Origin: Phosphoribacter sp037046615
Lineage (GTDB): Bacteria > Actinomycetota > Actinomycetes > Actinomycetales > Dermatophilaceae
Reading direction: 5' to 3'
NCBI GenBank assembly: GCA_037046615.1
Contig: JBAOHD010000019.1
Coordinates: 62,001-126,000, forward strand
DNA: 64,000 nt
Numbering within the stretch: the first letter of the stretch is position 1; every line of letters starts with the position of its first letter. The notes below the pieces were generated by a model that saw only the letters and a program-made list of their open reading frames with translations, ran no database searches and was not told the origin of the DNA. Positions 16,674 to 25,165 of this stretch are shown piece by piece. The translations under genes were made by a program, and so were the position numbers.

Positions 16674-17924
16674 TTAGCGACCCAGGTCGAGCGATCCCAT
16701 CGACACGTTGGGGTTGGACCGGTTGGCCCGCTCGAGGTAGGCACGCGACTTGGTGACCTCGTTCTCCAGCACCCCGATCGTCGTGGCCATCGTGTCGAGG
16801 GCCTGCACCTTGAACGAGTCGATGGCGTCCATCGTCTGGTAGATGTTCGCGAAGGCGTTCTGCAGTTGCTCGATCCCGATCGTCGCCGAGGCGGCCTGCT
16901 CCTGGATCCGCACCGAGTTGTCGCGGAGCATCTCCGAGGTCGACTGGATGAGCCCCGAGGTCGTTGTGTTGAGCGCGGTGATCTGGTCGAGGACGAGCTT
17001 CTGGTTGCCGAGGGCCTGCGCGACGATGACCGCGGTGCGAAGGGCCGAGATCGTCGTCGTCGAGGCGCGGTCAACGCCCTTGATGAGCTCGATGTTGTTT
17101 TTGATCGTGATATCGAGAGCAAGGTAGTTCTGGATCGACACCGCGAGCTGGGTGAGCAGATCCTGGTGCTTTTGGCGCACGTAGAACAGGACGTCCTGCT
17201 TGAGGAAGCTCGCCTTCTCCGGGTCCGTCGACTCGATCGTCGCGATCTGGGCGGCCAGACGGGCGTCGAGCCGCTCGGCGATGTAGACGTATTGGTTGAG
17301 CCGGCCCATAGCGTCCCAGAGGTTTTGCTTCTCGAGGTTGAGGGCTGCGTTGTCCTTCTGCAACTCGTCTTGCCCTTGGCGCAGGGAGTTGAGGATCCCA
17401 TCGAGGTGGCTCTGGGCCGATTGGTACTTGCGGAAGTAGTCGGTGATCTTGTCGCCGAAGGGGATCATCCCGAGGACCTTCTTGACCCCGGTCGCCTGGC
17501 TGGGGTCGAGGTCCTCGACCGTGCGGCGCAGGTCGAGCAAGGTCTTGCCGACCTTGCCGCCCTCAGAGAGGCCACCCTCCTGCAGCGCCCGGACGGGCGA
17601 CTTGAGCAGCCGGTTGCTCGACTCGGCGGCGCGGCGGATCTCGTCGTCCCCCATGAGCCGGACGTCGTTGGCCTTGGCTTCGAACTGCGGCGACTTCGGT
17701 GCCGCGGTCATCAGCGCGGTGAGGTAGGAGTCGACCTTCGCGTCCAGCCCGGGCAACGCCGCCTCGGGCACGGCTGGCGCCATCCGCGGTGCGGCCGTCG
17801 TCGGCACCGGGGCCGCCATCGCCGCTGGCGGCTCGAGCCGCAAGTCCGTTGACGGGGCGGGTGGTGCGAGAGGCTGCAATGCTGCGTCGGCGGGGGCGGC
17901 GGTCTGGCCCGGCTGGTCGCTCAC
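16674..17924 (-). CDS. telA: TelA-family toxic-anion resistance protein
   Basis: A 416-residue soluble protein. The first 60 residues are an Ala/Pro-rich tail. The rest is the TelA helical domain, with IPFGDKITDYFRKYQSAQ, NAALNLEKQNLW and LNQYVYIAERLD typical of the family, and a long coiled-coil-like second half. TelA homologues are linked to resistance to tellurite and cell-envelope stress, often beside Ter genes. The biochemical activity is not known. It starts at GTG 17924, with AAGGA nine bases upstream, and appears to be the first gene of the long minus-strand operon. The TauE gene ends 85 bases upstream, so the operon could also be read from that promoter. Confidence 0.88.
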   Translation of the reverse strand: MSDQPGQTAAPADAALQPLAPPAPSTDLRLEPPAAMAAPVPTTAAPRMAPAVPEAALPGLDAKVDSYLTALMTAAPKSPQFEAKANDVRLMGDDEIRRAAESSNRLLKSPVRALQEGGLSEGGKVGKTLLDLRRTVEDLDPSQATGVKKVLGMIPFGDKITDYFRKYQSAQSHLDGILNSLRQGQDELQKDNAALNLEKQNLWDAMGRLNQYVYIAERLDARLAAQIATIESTDPEKASFLKQDVLFYVRQKHQDLLTQLAVSIQNYLALDITIKNNIELIKGVDRASTTTISALRTAVIVAQALGNQKLVLDQITALNTTTSGLIQSTSEMLRDNSVRIQEQAASATIGIEQLQNAFANIYQTMDAIDSFKVQALDTMATTIGVLENEVTKSRAYLERANRSNPNVSMGSLDLGR

Positions 17925-18008
17925 GGTGGTGTCCTTATCGTGCGGTATCCCTACGAAGACGTGCGGACAATCTACGCGGTTCCCGCGGACGGCATGAAGG
18001 AGCCTCGC

Positions 18009-18782
18009 TCACCGGATCAAGACCGCATCGACGAGCATGTATGCCGCGACCGCCAGCAAGAGCACGGCGAAGCCTCGGGTCAGTTTGGCGGAGTCGAGAC
18101 TCCGGCTCGCCCGCTCGCCGACGAGGCTGCCGACCATGGCGGCAGCGGTGAAGGTCACGACGAGCGGCCAGTCGAGCGAGACCCCGGAGCCGAGCCGGGC
18201 AGCGAGCGCACTCGCGCTGTTGACCGCGATGATCCCGAGCGAGGTGCCGATCGCGACCGCGGGGCGGAAGCGGAGGATGAGCACGAGCGCCGGCACGATC
18301 GCGAAGCCGCCCCCGACGCCGAAGAAGCCGGTCAGCGCACCCAGACCGACCGCCAGCATCGCCGTCTGCACCAGCCCCGATGTCGGGCGAGGGGGGAGGG
18401 CGGGTCCGGTCTCGGTCGAGTCCGTCGCTGCCGTATGCCGCATCATGAGGCCCGCGACGACGACGAGCAGCGCCGCGAGCAGGACGACGAGCACCCGACC
18501 GTCGATCGCAGCGGAGGCCAGCGAACCGGCATACGTGCCGATGGCGCCGACGGCCGCCATGACAACGACGGTGCGCCAGCGGACCATGCCGCGGCGGGCG
18601 TGCCGAGCCGCCGCCAGGGCCGAGCTCAGCCCGATGATGACGAGCGAGGCGCTCGTCGCATCGTGGGGGTGCAGGCCGAAGGCGTAGACAAGAACGGGGA
18701 TCGTGAGGATCGCGCCGCCGCCTCCGAGGATGCCGAGGACCGCGCCGATGATGGCCCCGAGCGGAGCCGCGAGCCATGTCAC
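18009..18782 (-). CDS. TauE/SafE-family sulfite/organosulfonate exporter
   Basis: A 257-residue membrane protein with about eight hydrophobic helices. Two family repeats are visible, each with a glycine-rich turn (GAVLGILGGGGA near 14-25, and LTGFFGVGGGFAIVPAL near 155-172). TauE/SafE proteins move sulfite, sulfonates or related anions. A charged cytoplasmic loop (about 112-135) separates the halves. It lies upstream of telA in the same direction, 85 bases apart, so co-transcription is possible. An anion exporter beside a toxic-anion resistance gene is suggestive. The substrate is unknown. Confidence 0.8.
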   Translation of the reverse strand: MTWLAAPLGAIIGAVLGILGGGGAILTIPVLVYAFGLHPHDATSASLVIIGLSSALAAARHARRGMVRWRTVVVMAAVGAIGTYAGSLASAAIDGRVLVVLLAALLVVVAGLMMRHTAATDSTETGPALPPRPTSGLVQTAMLAVGLGALTGFFGVGGGFAIVPALVLILRFRPAVAIGTSLGIIAVNSASALAARLGSGVSLDWPLVVTFTAAAMVGSLVGERASRSLDSAKLTRGFAVLLLAVAAYMLVDAVLIR

Positions 18783-18876
18783 CGATCTACTCTAGGTGCC
18801 GATTTTCGGGCGGCAGGCGGGACCGTGTAGTCTCTGCGTCGCACCGGAGGTGAGCCTGCTTGCCTCTGGTGTGGCT

Positions 18877-18949
18877 GCCCCAATAGCTCAGTCGGCAGAG
18901 CGTTTCCATGGTAAGGAAAAGGTCTAGGGTTCGATTCCCTATTGGGGCT
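18877..18949 (+). tRNA. tRNA-Thr (GGT)
   Basis: A 73-base cloverleaf. The acceptor stem pairs GCCCCAA with TTGGGGC. The anticodon stem TTTCC/GGAAA encloses the loop ATGGTAA, so the anticodon is GGT (Thr). The T-arm has GGTTCGATTCC. CCA is not encoded. The discriminator is T at 18949. Confidence 0.93.
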
Positions 18950-18974
18950 CTGACCTCCGCGTTCGGGGGTTGGC

Positions 18975-19048
18975 GGCGGGATAGCTCAGTTGGTCAGAGC
19001 GCACGACTCATAATCGTGAGGTCGCGGGATCGAGCCCCGCTCCCGCTA
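18975..19048 (+). tRNA. tRNA-Met (CAT)
   Basis: A 74-base cloverleaf. The acceptor stem pairs GGCGGGA with TCCCGCT (first pair G-U). The anticodon loop CTCATAA gives CAT. The D-arm is AGCTCAGTTGGTCAGAGC. The lack of an initiator-type mismatch at the first pair and lack of a GGG/CCC anticodon stem favour an elongator tRNA-Met. CCA is not encoded. It lies 25 bases after tRNA-Thr and probably shares its transcript. Confidence 0.92.
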
Positions 19049-19221
19049 CATCGGGGCCAGCCGCTTGGCCGTCCCAGCGGTGATTGGGTCGGGCACTCCG
19101 GGAGATTTGGGTGCACACCCACGCATCGCGTACCCTTGAGCGTTGCCTCGCCTTGGGCGAGCGCCCGCAGACAGCATGTCCGATCCACCGATGACCACCA
19201 TGAACGAGAGCAGGTAACACC

Positions 19222-19392
19222 GTGGCCAGCAAGACGACCGACGTCCGGCCCAAGATCACCATGGCGTGCACCGAGTGCAAGGACCGCAACTACATCACGA
19301 AGAAGAACCGTCGCAATGACCCCGACCGTCTCGCGATGAACAAGTTCTGCCCCAAGTGCGGCAAGCACACGGAGCACCGCGAGACCCGCTGA
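19222..19392 (+). CDS. rpmG: 50S ribosomal protein L33
   Basis: A 56-residue basic ribosomal protein of the large subunit. It carries the zinc-binding pair CTEC and CPKC, so it is the C+ form, and the conserved ITKKNRRNDPDRL and FCPKCGKHTEH segments. GTG at 19222 follows GAGCAGG by seven to ten bases. The gene sits after the two tRNAs, the usual actinobacterial arrangement upstream of hadAB-like genes. A strong terminator follows at 19416, so the dehydratase genes are not read from this message. Confidence 0.95.
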   Translation: MASKTTDVRPKITMACTECKDRNYITKKNRRNDPDRLAMNKFCPKCGKHTEHRETR

Positions 19393-19415
19393 GCGGGCCA
19401 ACCTCGATCGCTGCA

Positions 19416-19456
19416 GCCGAAGGCCGCGCCTCCGTGAAGGGGGCGCGGCCTTCGGC
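19416..19456 (+). terminator. Hairpin terminator after rpmG
   Basis: A perfect 15-base inverted repeat (GCCGAAGGCCGCGCC and its complement) with an 11-base loop, 24 bases after the rpmG stop. There is no T-run, as is common in high-GC actinobacteria. Confidence 0.75.
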
Positions 19457-19657
19457 ATGCTCGGCCTGTGCCACACGTGGCGTGTTCGGGCGGCCTACCC
19501 TCGACGCAGATTCGCGAGACACTCGACGAACTTTCCCGGTTGCCTCGCGCGCCTACCACCGTTCACCCAAAGTTTTCTTGAGAAGATCGGGAATGTTGGT
19601 TTACCCCGGTCGGTTGAGGGGTATGGCACAGCACAGGACGAACAGTCCGAAGGTCCC

Positions 19658-19685
19658 TTGACAGGGAGCGGGAGAGTGGTAACGT
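19658..19685 (+). promoter_or_regulatory. Candidate strong promoter ahead of a 29-residue ORF
   Basis: TTGACA at 19658-19663 and TAACGT at 19680-19685 are separated by 16 bases. The surrounding 19550-19760 is clearly lower in GC than its flanks. Transcription would start near 19692 and leave a leader of about 130 bases before ATG 19823. The rest of 19457-19657 shows no gene that I can support. Confidence 0.5.
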
Positions 19686-19822
19686 CCAAGAGTTGCGCAT
19701 CGAGAGATGAACAACTAGACTGTGATAAGTGAACAGGAGATGAACCACCGCTAACACGGAGTTCACCTCAGCGCACACGTCGCGACCACAAGGGCCGCGA
19801 CCCAAGACCCTAGGGGGCCACT

Positions 19823-19912
19823 ATGCGCAAGCTCTTCCAGCTCTACCGCAACGACTACAAGCACACCCCGTGCGTCGCCTCGCTCGCGCTTCTGCCGAGC
19901 CGCAAGGCCTGA
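19823..19912 (+). CDS. Small 29-residue protein, unrecognised
   Basis: A short ORF beginning MRKLFQLYRNDY and ending LLPSRKA, with one cysteine in the middle (HTPCVAS). It is basic (about eight Lys, Arg and His residues). AGGGGG lies six bases before the ATG, a promoter is visible at 19658, and a perfect terminator follows the stop at 19931. This makes a complete small transcription unit of about 270 bases. It could be a small ribosome- or membrane-associated protein, a leader peptide, or the coding part of a dual-function small RNA. No family is recognised. The support is the surrounding signals rather than homology. Confidence 0.5.
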   Translation: MRKLFQLYRNDYKHTPCVASLALLPSRKA

Positions 19913-19930
19913 CCTGCACGACGGTTGTCA

Positions 19931-19961
19931 CGAAGCCCCCGGCCAGCGGCCGGGGGCTTCG
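19931..19961 (+). terminator. Hairpin terminator after the small ORF
   Basis: A perfect 14-base inverted repeat (CGAAGCCCCCGGCC and its complement) with an AGC loop, 18 bases after the small ORF's stop. It isolates the small unit from the dehydratase genes that begin at 20006. Confidence 0.75.
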
Positions 19962-20005
19962 TCATGCCCGCAGCGGCTGCGCTGCTCCCGGATACAGTGC
20001 TCGGT

Positions 20006-20452
20006 ATGCCGCTCAACCTTCAGGCCGCAGGCCTGACCTACCCGCCCACGGCGCCATACGTCGTCAGCGCGGCCAAGATCGAGGAGTTCGCCGACGCCGT
20101 GGGCGCTGCCGATGCGGTCCATCGTGACGGCGCCGTCGCTCGTGAGCGGGGCTACCGCGATGTCGTCGCCCCGCCCACCTTTGCGGTGCTCATCGCCCAG
20201 CGGTGCGATGCGCAGTTCGTCGCCGACCCGGCCATGGGGGTCGACTTCTCCAGGGTCGTCCACGGCCAACAGACCTTCGAGCATCACCGTCCCCTCATGG
20301 CCGGTGATGTCGTCGTCGGTGTCCTGCACGTCGACTCCCTCAAGGTTGTCGCCGGCAATGCCATGGTGACGACCCGCAGCGAGTTGTTTGTCGGCGACGA
20401 GCTCGTCACGACCGCGACCTCGATGCTCGTCGTCAGGGGGGAGGGCGCATGA
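20006..20452 (+). CDS. MaoC-type hydroxyacyl-thioester dehydratase, HadA-like subunit
   Basis: A 148-residue hot-dog-fold protein with the FAS1/HadA-type N-terminal half (AAGLTYPPTAPYVVSAAKI, then VVAPPTF, and FSRVVHGQQTFEHHRPL). In mycobacteria HadA pairs with HadB as a (3R)-hydroxyacyl-ACP dehydratase of type II fatty-acid elongation. HadA is the substrate-tunnel subunit and HadB the catalytic one. ATG 20006 is chosen because it aligns with the family start; the frame is open further upstream into the terminator. Its stop overlaps the next start as ATGA, so the two subunits are made together. Whether it acts in fatty-acid synthesis or elsewhere is not shown. Confidence 0.8.
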   Translation: MPLNLQAAGLTYPPTAPYVVSAAKIEEFADAVGAADAVHRDGAVARERGYRDVVAPPTFAVLIAQRCDAQFVADPAMGVDFSRVVHGQQTFEHHRPLMAGDVVVGVLHVDSLKVVAGNAMVTTRSELFVGDELVTTATSMLVVRGEGA

Positions 20453-20874
20453 CCGTCCGGACCGCAGCATCGGTCACCAAGGGTGACGTCCTCCCAGGGC
20501 GCACGATCACGGTCACTCGGGCGACCCTCGTGCGCTACGCCGGTGCCTCCCTCGACTTCAACCCCATCCACTGGGACGAGCGCACGGCCACCGGGGTCGG
20601 TCTGCCTAACGTCATCGCCCACGGCATGTTCACGATGGGCGCAGCCGCAACGGTCGCCACTGACTGGGCCGGAGACGCCGGTCGGGTCGTGAGATATACG
20701 ACGAAGTTCGTCGGGCCGGTCGTGGTCCCGCACGACACCGGCGCCGAGGTCGAGCTCGGTGGCACGGTCACCGCCGTTGATCACGAGACCCGACGCGTCA
20801 CTGTCGACCTCACCGCGACGTGCCAGGGCGCCAAGGTCCTGGGTCGCGCGCTGGCGATCATCCAGCTCGACTGA
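20449..20874 (+). CDS. MaoC-type dehydratase, HadB-like catalytic subunit
   Basis: A 141-residue MaoC/hot-dog dehydratase. The catalytic motif is present: Asp, then Asn-Pro-Ile-His (SLDFNPIHWDE, about residues 44-54), then the hydratase helix IAHGMFTMG. The Asp/His pair dehydrates (3R)-hydroxyacyl thioesters. Translation is coupled to the HadA-like gene by a 4-base overlap, and murB begins two bases after its stop. The pair next to murB and rpmG is a recurrent order in Micrococcales. Confidence 0.87.
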   Translation: MTVRTAASVTKGDVLPGRTITVTRATLVRYAGASLDFNPIHWDERTATGVGLPNVIAHGMFTMGAAATVATDWAGDAGRVVRYTTKFVGPVVVPHDTGAEVELGGTVTAVDHETRRVTVDLTATCQGAKVLGRALAIIQLD

Positions 20875-20876
20875 CG

Positions 20877-21966
20877 ATGATCGAACGCTTCGAGGCGCCC
20901 CTCGCGCCCTGGACGACGATGCGGGTCGGCGGGCCCGCTGACCGCCTCGTGATGGCCGAGTCCACCGACGAGCTCGTGGACACGGTGAGAGCCGTCGATG
21001 ACGCCGACGAACCGCTCCTGCTGCTGTCGGGCGGGTCCAATGTCGTCATCGGGGACGGCGGCTTCCGCGGCACCGCCGTGCGGATCGCGAGCCGGGGGAT
21101 CACGGTGGAGTCGCTCGACGCGTGCAGCGGCGCCACCGTGAGGGTCGCTGCCGGCGAGCGATGGGACGACGTCGTCGCGTATGCCGTGGACGCCGGCTGG
21201 TCCGGCATCGAGGCCATGAGCGGCATCCCCGGCTGTGTCGGGTCGACCCCGGTGCAAAACGTCGGTGCCTATGGCCAGGAGGTCGCCGACACGATCACCT
21301 CAGTCCGGGTCTGGGATCGCCAGCGAGGCGCGGTCGCGACCTTGGCCGCCGCCGAGTGCGAGTTCGGCTATCGGGACTCGGTCATCAAGCGTTCCGGTGG
21401 CCGTTTGGTCGTGCTTGAGGTCGTCTTCCAGTTGCGCGTCGGCTCCCTGTCGGCCCCCATCCGCTACGCCGACCTCGCGACCGGGCTCGACGTCGAGATC
21501 GGCGACCGGGTGCCCCTGGCGGACGGCTCGGGAGGCGGTGCTCGCGCAGCGTCGCCGGCGGGGGATGGTGCTCGACGAGAGCGACCACGACACGTGGAGC
21601 TGCGGCTCCTTCTTCACCAATCCGCTTGTGCCCGAGGGTGACTTCACCCAGGTCGGTGATCGGATCACCGCGCGGCTGGGGGCCGACGAGAGCGCTGGTA
21701 TGCCGTCCTGGCAGGCCTCGCTCCCGAGCGGGCCGGCCGTCAAGCTCAGCGCCGCCTGGCTGATCGAACGCGCGGGATTCGGCAAGGGGTTTGGCATGCC
21801 CGGCCCGGCAGCGTTATCGACCCGGCATACCCTTGCCATCACCAACCGGGGAGGCGCGAGCGCGAGCGACGTCCTCACGCTGGCGCGCACTGTCCGCGAC
21901 GGGGTGCGTGACGCCTTCGGGGTGACCCTCGTCAACGAACCGGTCATCGTCGGGGACACGCTCTGA
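20877..21966 (+). CDS. murB: UDP-N-acetylenolpyruvoylglucosamine reductase (frame interrupted)
   Basis: MurB reduces UDP-GlcNAc-enolpyruvate to UDP-MurNAc with NADPH and FAD, the second committed step of peptidoglycan synthesis in the cytoplasm. The FAD-binding core shows TTMRVGGPADRL, LLSGGSNVVIGDGGF and GCVGSTPVQNVGAYGQE. The C-terminal part shows CGSFFTNP, with the catalytic serine region, and AAWLIERAGFGKGF. The frame shifts by one extra G near 21526, between DRVPLAD and REAVLAQRR. Removing it gives a continuous protein of about 362 residues, normal for the family. The error is probably technical since the gene is essential. ATG 20877 lies two bases after the dehydratase stop. Confidence 0.9.
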
Positions 21967-21973
21967 GCGGTGG

Positions 21974-22687
21974 TCAGCCGACCAGGGCCACCGTCACGAT
22001 CTCCTTGGCATAGGTCTTCTTCGTCGTGGTGTCGCGCACCGCGGGGCGCGTCAGTTGCAGGGTCAACGCCGCTGCGCCCTTGGGCTCGACCTTGAAGGCC
22101 ATCCAACCGGTGGTGCTCTGTCCGGCGGCGAGTTCCATCGGCAGCACCGGCCAGCCGGCCGCAGTCATCGTCGCGTCGAGCAGCGTGTCGCGCCGGTTGG
22201 GGAAGGCCGATCCGGAGAGCAACGCGAGCGACGAACTCGACAGTGGCGCGGTCATCGTGGCCCCTGCCGTCCACGTCATCTGGACGGCGACCAACTCGAA
22301 GGCAGCAGCTTGATCGCGATAACCCACCGGCCAGGTCAGGTTGCGGGAGAGCTGCGACACCTTGACGGTGTGTCCCACGACCGTGTCGCTCACGGTCTTG
22401 TCCACGGGAGTGAAGACCGTCGGCAAGGGCACCGTGCCCGCCGGCGCGGTCGCGTCGCCTGCGTCGCTCACCGAAGTCGTGCTCAGGGCAGTGGCCGTGG
22501 CGGTCGACGGAGGCGCACTTGAGGCATCGGGTGCAGTCGTCGCCGCACTCGGGTCTGGGGTGGTCGCGGTGGCCTCAGCCGCGGTCGCGGGCGGGCCTGT
22601 GGGGAGGGCGATAGGTGCGCCGCCGCCGCACCCCGCGACGCCGACCGTGAGGGCGGCAACGACGAGCGGACCACAGAACGCGCGCAC
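21974..22687 (-). CDS. Lipoprotein with a DUF4352-like domain
   Basis: A 237-residue secreted lipoprotein. The signal peptide ends in the lipobox VAGC near residue 20. A long Ala/Thr/Ser/Pro tether runs to about 85. The C-terminal 140 residues are beta-rich (VGHTVKVSQLSRNLTW, FELVAVQMTWTAG, GQSTTGWMAFKV), matching the immunoglobulin-like DUF4352 found in Gram-positive lipoproteins. Function is unknown. It converges with murB and is separate from the beta-glucosidase, whose stop lies 33 bases upstream of its start. Confidence 0.7.
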   Translation of the reverse strand: MRAFCGPLVVAALTVGVAGCGGGAPIALPTGPPATAAEATATTPDPSAATTAPDASSAPPSTATATALSTTSVSDAGDATAPAGTVPLPTVFTPVDKTVSDTVVGHTVKVSQLSRNLTWPVGYRDQAAAFELVAVQMTWTAGATMTAPLSSSSLALLSGSAFPNRRDTLLDATMTAAGWPVLPMELAAGQSTTGWMAFKVEPKGAAALTLQLTRPAVRDTTTKKTYAKEIVTVALVG

Positions 22688-22720
22688 CCGATCGCGGGCG
22701 CCGGCGCAGGCGACCGACGG

Positions 22721-24091
22721 TCATCCGCGGCCTCCCGAGTGGGCGCCCCCGAGGAACTCCCGATACCAGCGCCCGCTGTCCTTGAGCGTGCGTCGTTGGG
22801 TCTCGTAGTCGACGTGGACGATGCCGAACCGTTTGGCATAACCCTCGGCCCACTCGAAGTTGTCCAGGAGGGACCATGCGAAGTAGCCGCGCAGATCGAC
22901 CCCCGCGGCGATGATCTCCTGGCACGCCATGAGGTGCTCGTGGAGATAGGCCAGCCGGTCGGCGTCGTGCACGTGCCCGTCTGCGCAGACGACGTCGTCC
23001 CAGGCGGAGCCGTTCTCAGTGATGTAGAGGGGAATGTCGCCGTAGTCATCGCGCACACGGGTCAGCATCCGCACCATCGCCGACGGGTCGACCTCCCACC
23101 CCATCGCGGTCTTGGGCCGGTCGTGTGCTGCCGTGGCCACGGCAGCCGAGCCGGGATAGACCCCCGCCCCGACGACCGTGGGGAAGTAGTAGTTGATGCC
23201 GAGGAAGTCCATCGGGGCACTGATGAGTGCCAGGTCGCCGTCGCGCACGACGTCGCTCAGATCGAGCACGTGCGCGGTGTCGGCCACCACGTCCGCGGGG
23301 TATTCGCCCCGGAATAGCGGGTCGAGGAAGATCCGGTTGGCCATGCCGTCGACTCGCCGCACGGCGTCAGCGAAGATCTCGCGGTCGCCGTGAGCCTCGA
23401 TCGGGGTGAGGTTGAGGGTGATGCCGTGCTGGCCGGAAGGCACCTGTGCTCGCAAGATTTGCATGGCCAAGCCGTGCCCGAGCAGCAGGTGATGACCTGC
23501 GCGGAGCGCTGCGGCGTGGTCGGTGCGCCCTGGGGCATGGACGCCGGCGGCATACCCGAGGAAGGCCGCCACCCACGGCTCGTTGATGGTGATCCACCGG
23601 TCGATCCGGTCCCCGAAGGCGTCCGCGCACACCTGCACATAGTCCGCGAACCGGTAGGCCGTGTCCCGCTCCGGCCAGCCCCCGGCCGCTTCGAGCGACT
23701 GCGGAAGATCCCAGTGGTAGAGAGTGGCCCACGGGGTGATCCCCGCCTCGAGAAGCTCGTCGAGGAGGCGGTCGTAGAAGGCGATGCCGGCCCGGTTGGG
23801 GCTGCCGCCGGCGGTCGGCAGGATGCGCGGCCAGGCCAGGGAAAAGCGGTAGGCATCGACGCCGAGGTCACGCATGATGGCGACGTCCTCGGGGTAACGG
23901 TGGTAGTGGTCGCAGGCCACCGCCCCGGTGTCGCCGCCGACGACCGTCCCGGGCCTCGCGCTGAAGGTGTCCCAGATCGAGGGCACCCGACCGTCCTCGG
24001 CCGCTGCCCCTTCGATCTGGTAGGAGGCGGTGGCGACGCCGAAGGTCATGGACGGGAAATCGGTGCGCGAGAGGCGGGAAACGTCAGTCAC
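22721..24091 (-). CDS. GH1 beta-glucosidase
   Basis: A 456-residue family-1 glycoside hydrolase. Both catalytic glutamates are visible: the acid/base in TINEPW and the nucleophile in YITENGSAWDD. N-terminal FGVATASYQIEGA and C-terminal WSLLDNFEWAEGY are also diagnostic. It hydrolyses beta-linked glucosides or related sugars from the non-reducing end. There is no signal peptide, so it acts in the cytoplasm on imported sugars. GTG 24091 is chosen because it gives a normal N-terminus (TDVSRLSRTDFPSMTFG); ATG 24049 is possible. No sugar transporter or LacI-type regulator adjoins it. The add stop lies ten bases upstream, so the two may be read together. Confidence 0.92.
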   Translation of the reverse strand: MTDVSRLSRTDFPSMTFGVATASYQIEGAAAEDGRVPSIWDTFSARPGTVVGGDTGAVACDHYHRYPEDVAIMRDLGVDAYRFSLAWPRILPTAGGSPNRAGIAFYDRLLDELLEAGITPWATLYHWDLPQSLEAAGGWPERDTAYRFADYVQVCADAFGDRIDRWITINEPWVAAFLGYAAGVHAPGRTDHAAALRAGHHLLLGHGLAMQILRAQVPSGQHGITLNLTPIEAHGDREIFADAVRRVDGMANRIFLDPLFRGEYPADVVADTAHVLDLSDVVRDGDLALISAPMDFLGINYYFPTVVGAGVYPGSAAVATAAHDRPKTAMGWEVDPSAMVRMLTRVRDDYGDIPLYITENGSAWDDVVCADGHVHDADRLAYLHEHLMACQEIIAAGVDLRGYFAWSLLDNFEWAEGYAKRFGIVHVDYETQRRTLKDSGRWYREFLGGAHSGGRG

Positions 24092-24101
24092 CTCGCCAAC
24101 T

Positions 24102-25136
24102 CTAGGCCGGACCGGAAAGCCCCAGCCAGACAGTGATGTCGCGGTCGGCGGCTGCGCGCACCGACTCCGGCGCACGGCTGCCGGCGAGCGAGGCTCGCGC
24201 CAGGTCGGCGAGTTCCGCGTCGGTAAAGCCATGCGCGCTTCGGGCAAGCTCATACTGCGCGACGAGGCGAGTGCCGAACAGCAGCGGATCGTCGGCGCCA
24301 AGGGCAAGGGGTATGCCGTGCGCGACGAGTTCCCGCAGCGGGACCTCCGCCGGGCTGCCGTAGACCCCGAGGGCCACATTGCTGCCGGGACACACCTCGA
24401 GGGTGACCCCGGAGTGGGCCACCTCCTCGAGCACCCGCGGATCTTCGACTGCCCGCACCCCGTGACCGATCCGGTCGGGTCGCAGAGCGCTCAAGGTCTC
24501 TTGGACGGCAGCGGGCCCGAGCAACTCGCCGCCGTGCGGGACGAGAGCAAGGCCAGCTCGGCGCGCGATGTCGAAGGCCGGTGCAAAGGCGCTCGTCGCC
24601 CCGCGGCGCTCGTCGTTGGACAGTCCGAAGCCGACGACCGTGCCGGCGCTGTCACCGGCATACCGGGCCGCGAGGCGAGCGAGCGTGCGGGCATCCAAGG
24701 GATGCCTGATGCGGGAGGCCGCGACGATGATCGCCACCTGCGTGCCCGTCGTTGCCGAGGCCATTCGCGCCTCGTCGAGGATGATCTCCAGAGCGGGCGT
24801 GAGGCCCCCCACCGGACCGGCATACGACGTGGGGTCGACCTGGAGTTCGAGCCAGCGGGAACCCTCGGCGGCGTCGTCCTCGGCGGCCTCGCGGACGAGC
24901 CGCCGTAGGGCATCCTCGCCCCGCACGCAATTGCGGGCGATGTCGTAGATCCGCTGGAAGCGAAACCATCCCCGCTCGTCGGTCGCATGCAGGCGAGGGG
25001 GCCAGTCGGCTGTCAGCGCATCCGGCAGGCGCACCCCCTGTCGCTCGGCAAGGTCGGTGACCGTCGCGAGCCGCATCGATCCCGTGAAATGCAGATGGAG
25101 GTGGGCCTTGGGCAACTCCGCGAGGGACCGCTGCAC
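24102..25136 (-). CDS. add: Adenosine deaminase
   Basis: A 344-residue zinc enzyme that deaminates adenosine to inosine in purine salvage. Metal and catalytic residues are visible: HLHLHFTGS near the N-terminus (the metal HxH), HGGE with the catalytic Glu, DRIGHG with another His, and the ADDP motif with the metal Asp. Its length is normal for the family. Starts at GTG 25136. The DUF5709 gene lies about 30 bases upstream, in the same direction. Confidence 0.9.
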   Translation of the reverse strand: MQRSLAELPKAHLHLHFTGSMRLATVTDLAERQGVRLPDALTADWPPRLHATDERGWFRFQRIYDIARNCVRGEDALRRLVREAAEDDAAEGSRWLELQVDPTSYAGPVGGLTPALEIILDEARMASATTGTQVAIIVAASRIRHPLDARTLARLAARYAGDSAGTVVGFGLSNDERRGATSAFAPAFDIARRAGLALVPHGGELLGPAAVQETLSALRPDRIGHGVRAVEDPRVLEEVAHSGVTLEVCPGSNVALGVYGSPAEVPLRELVAHGIPLALGADDPLLFGTRLVAQYELARSAHGFTDAELADLARASLAGSRAPESVRAAADRDITVWLGLSGPA

Positions 25137-25165
25137 CTGGCGCTGCGCCCCCGCCTGATCGGTGC

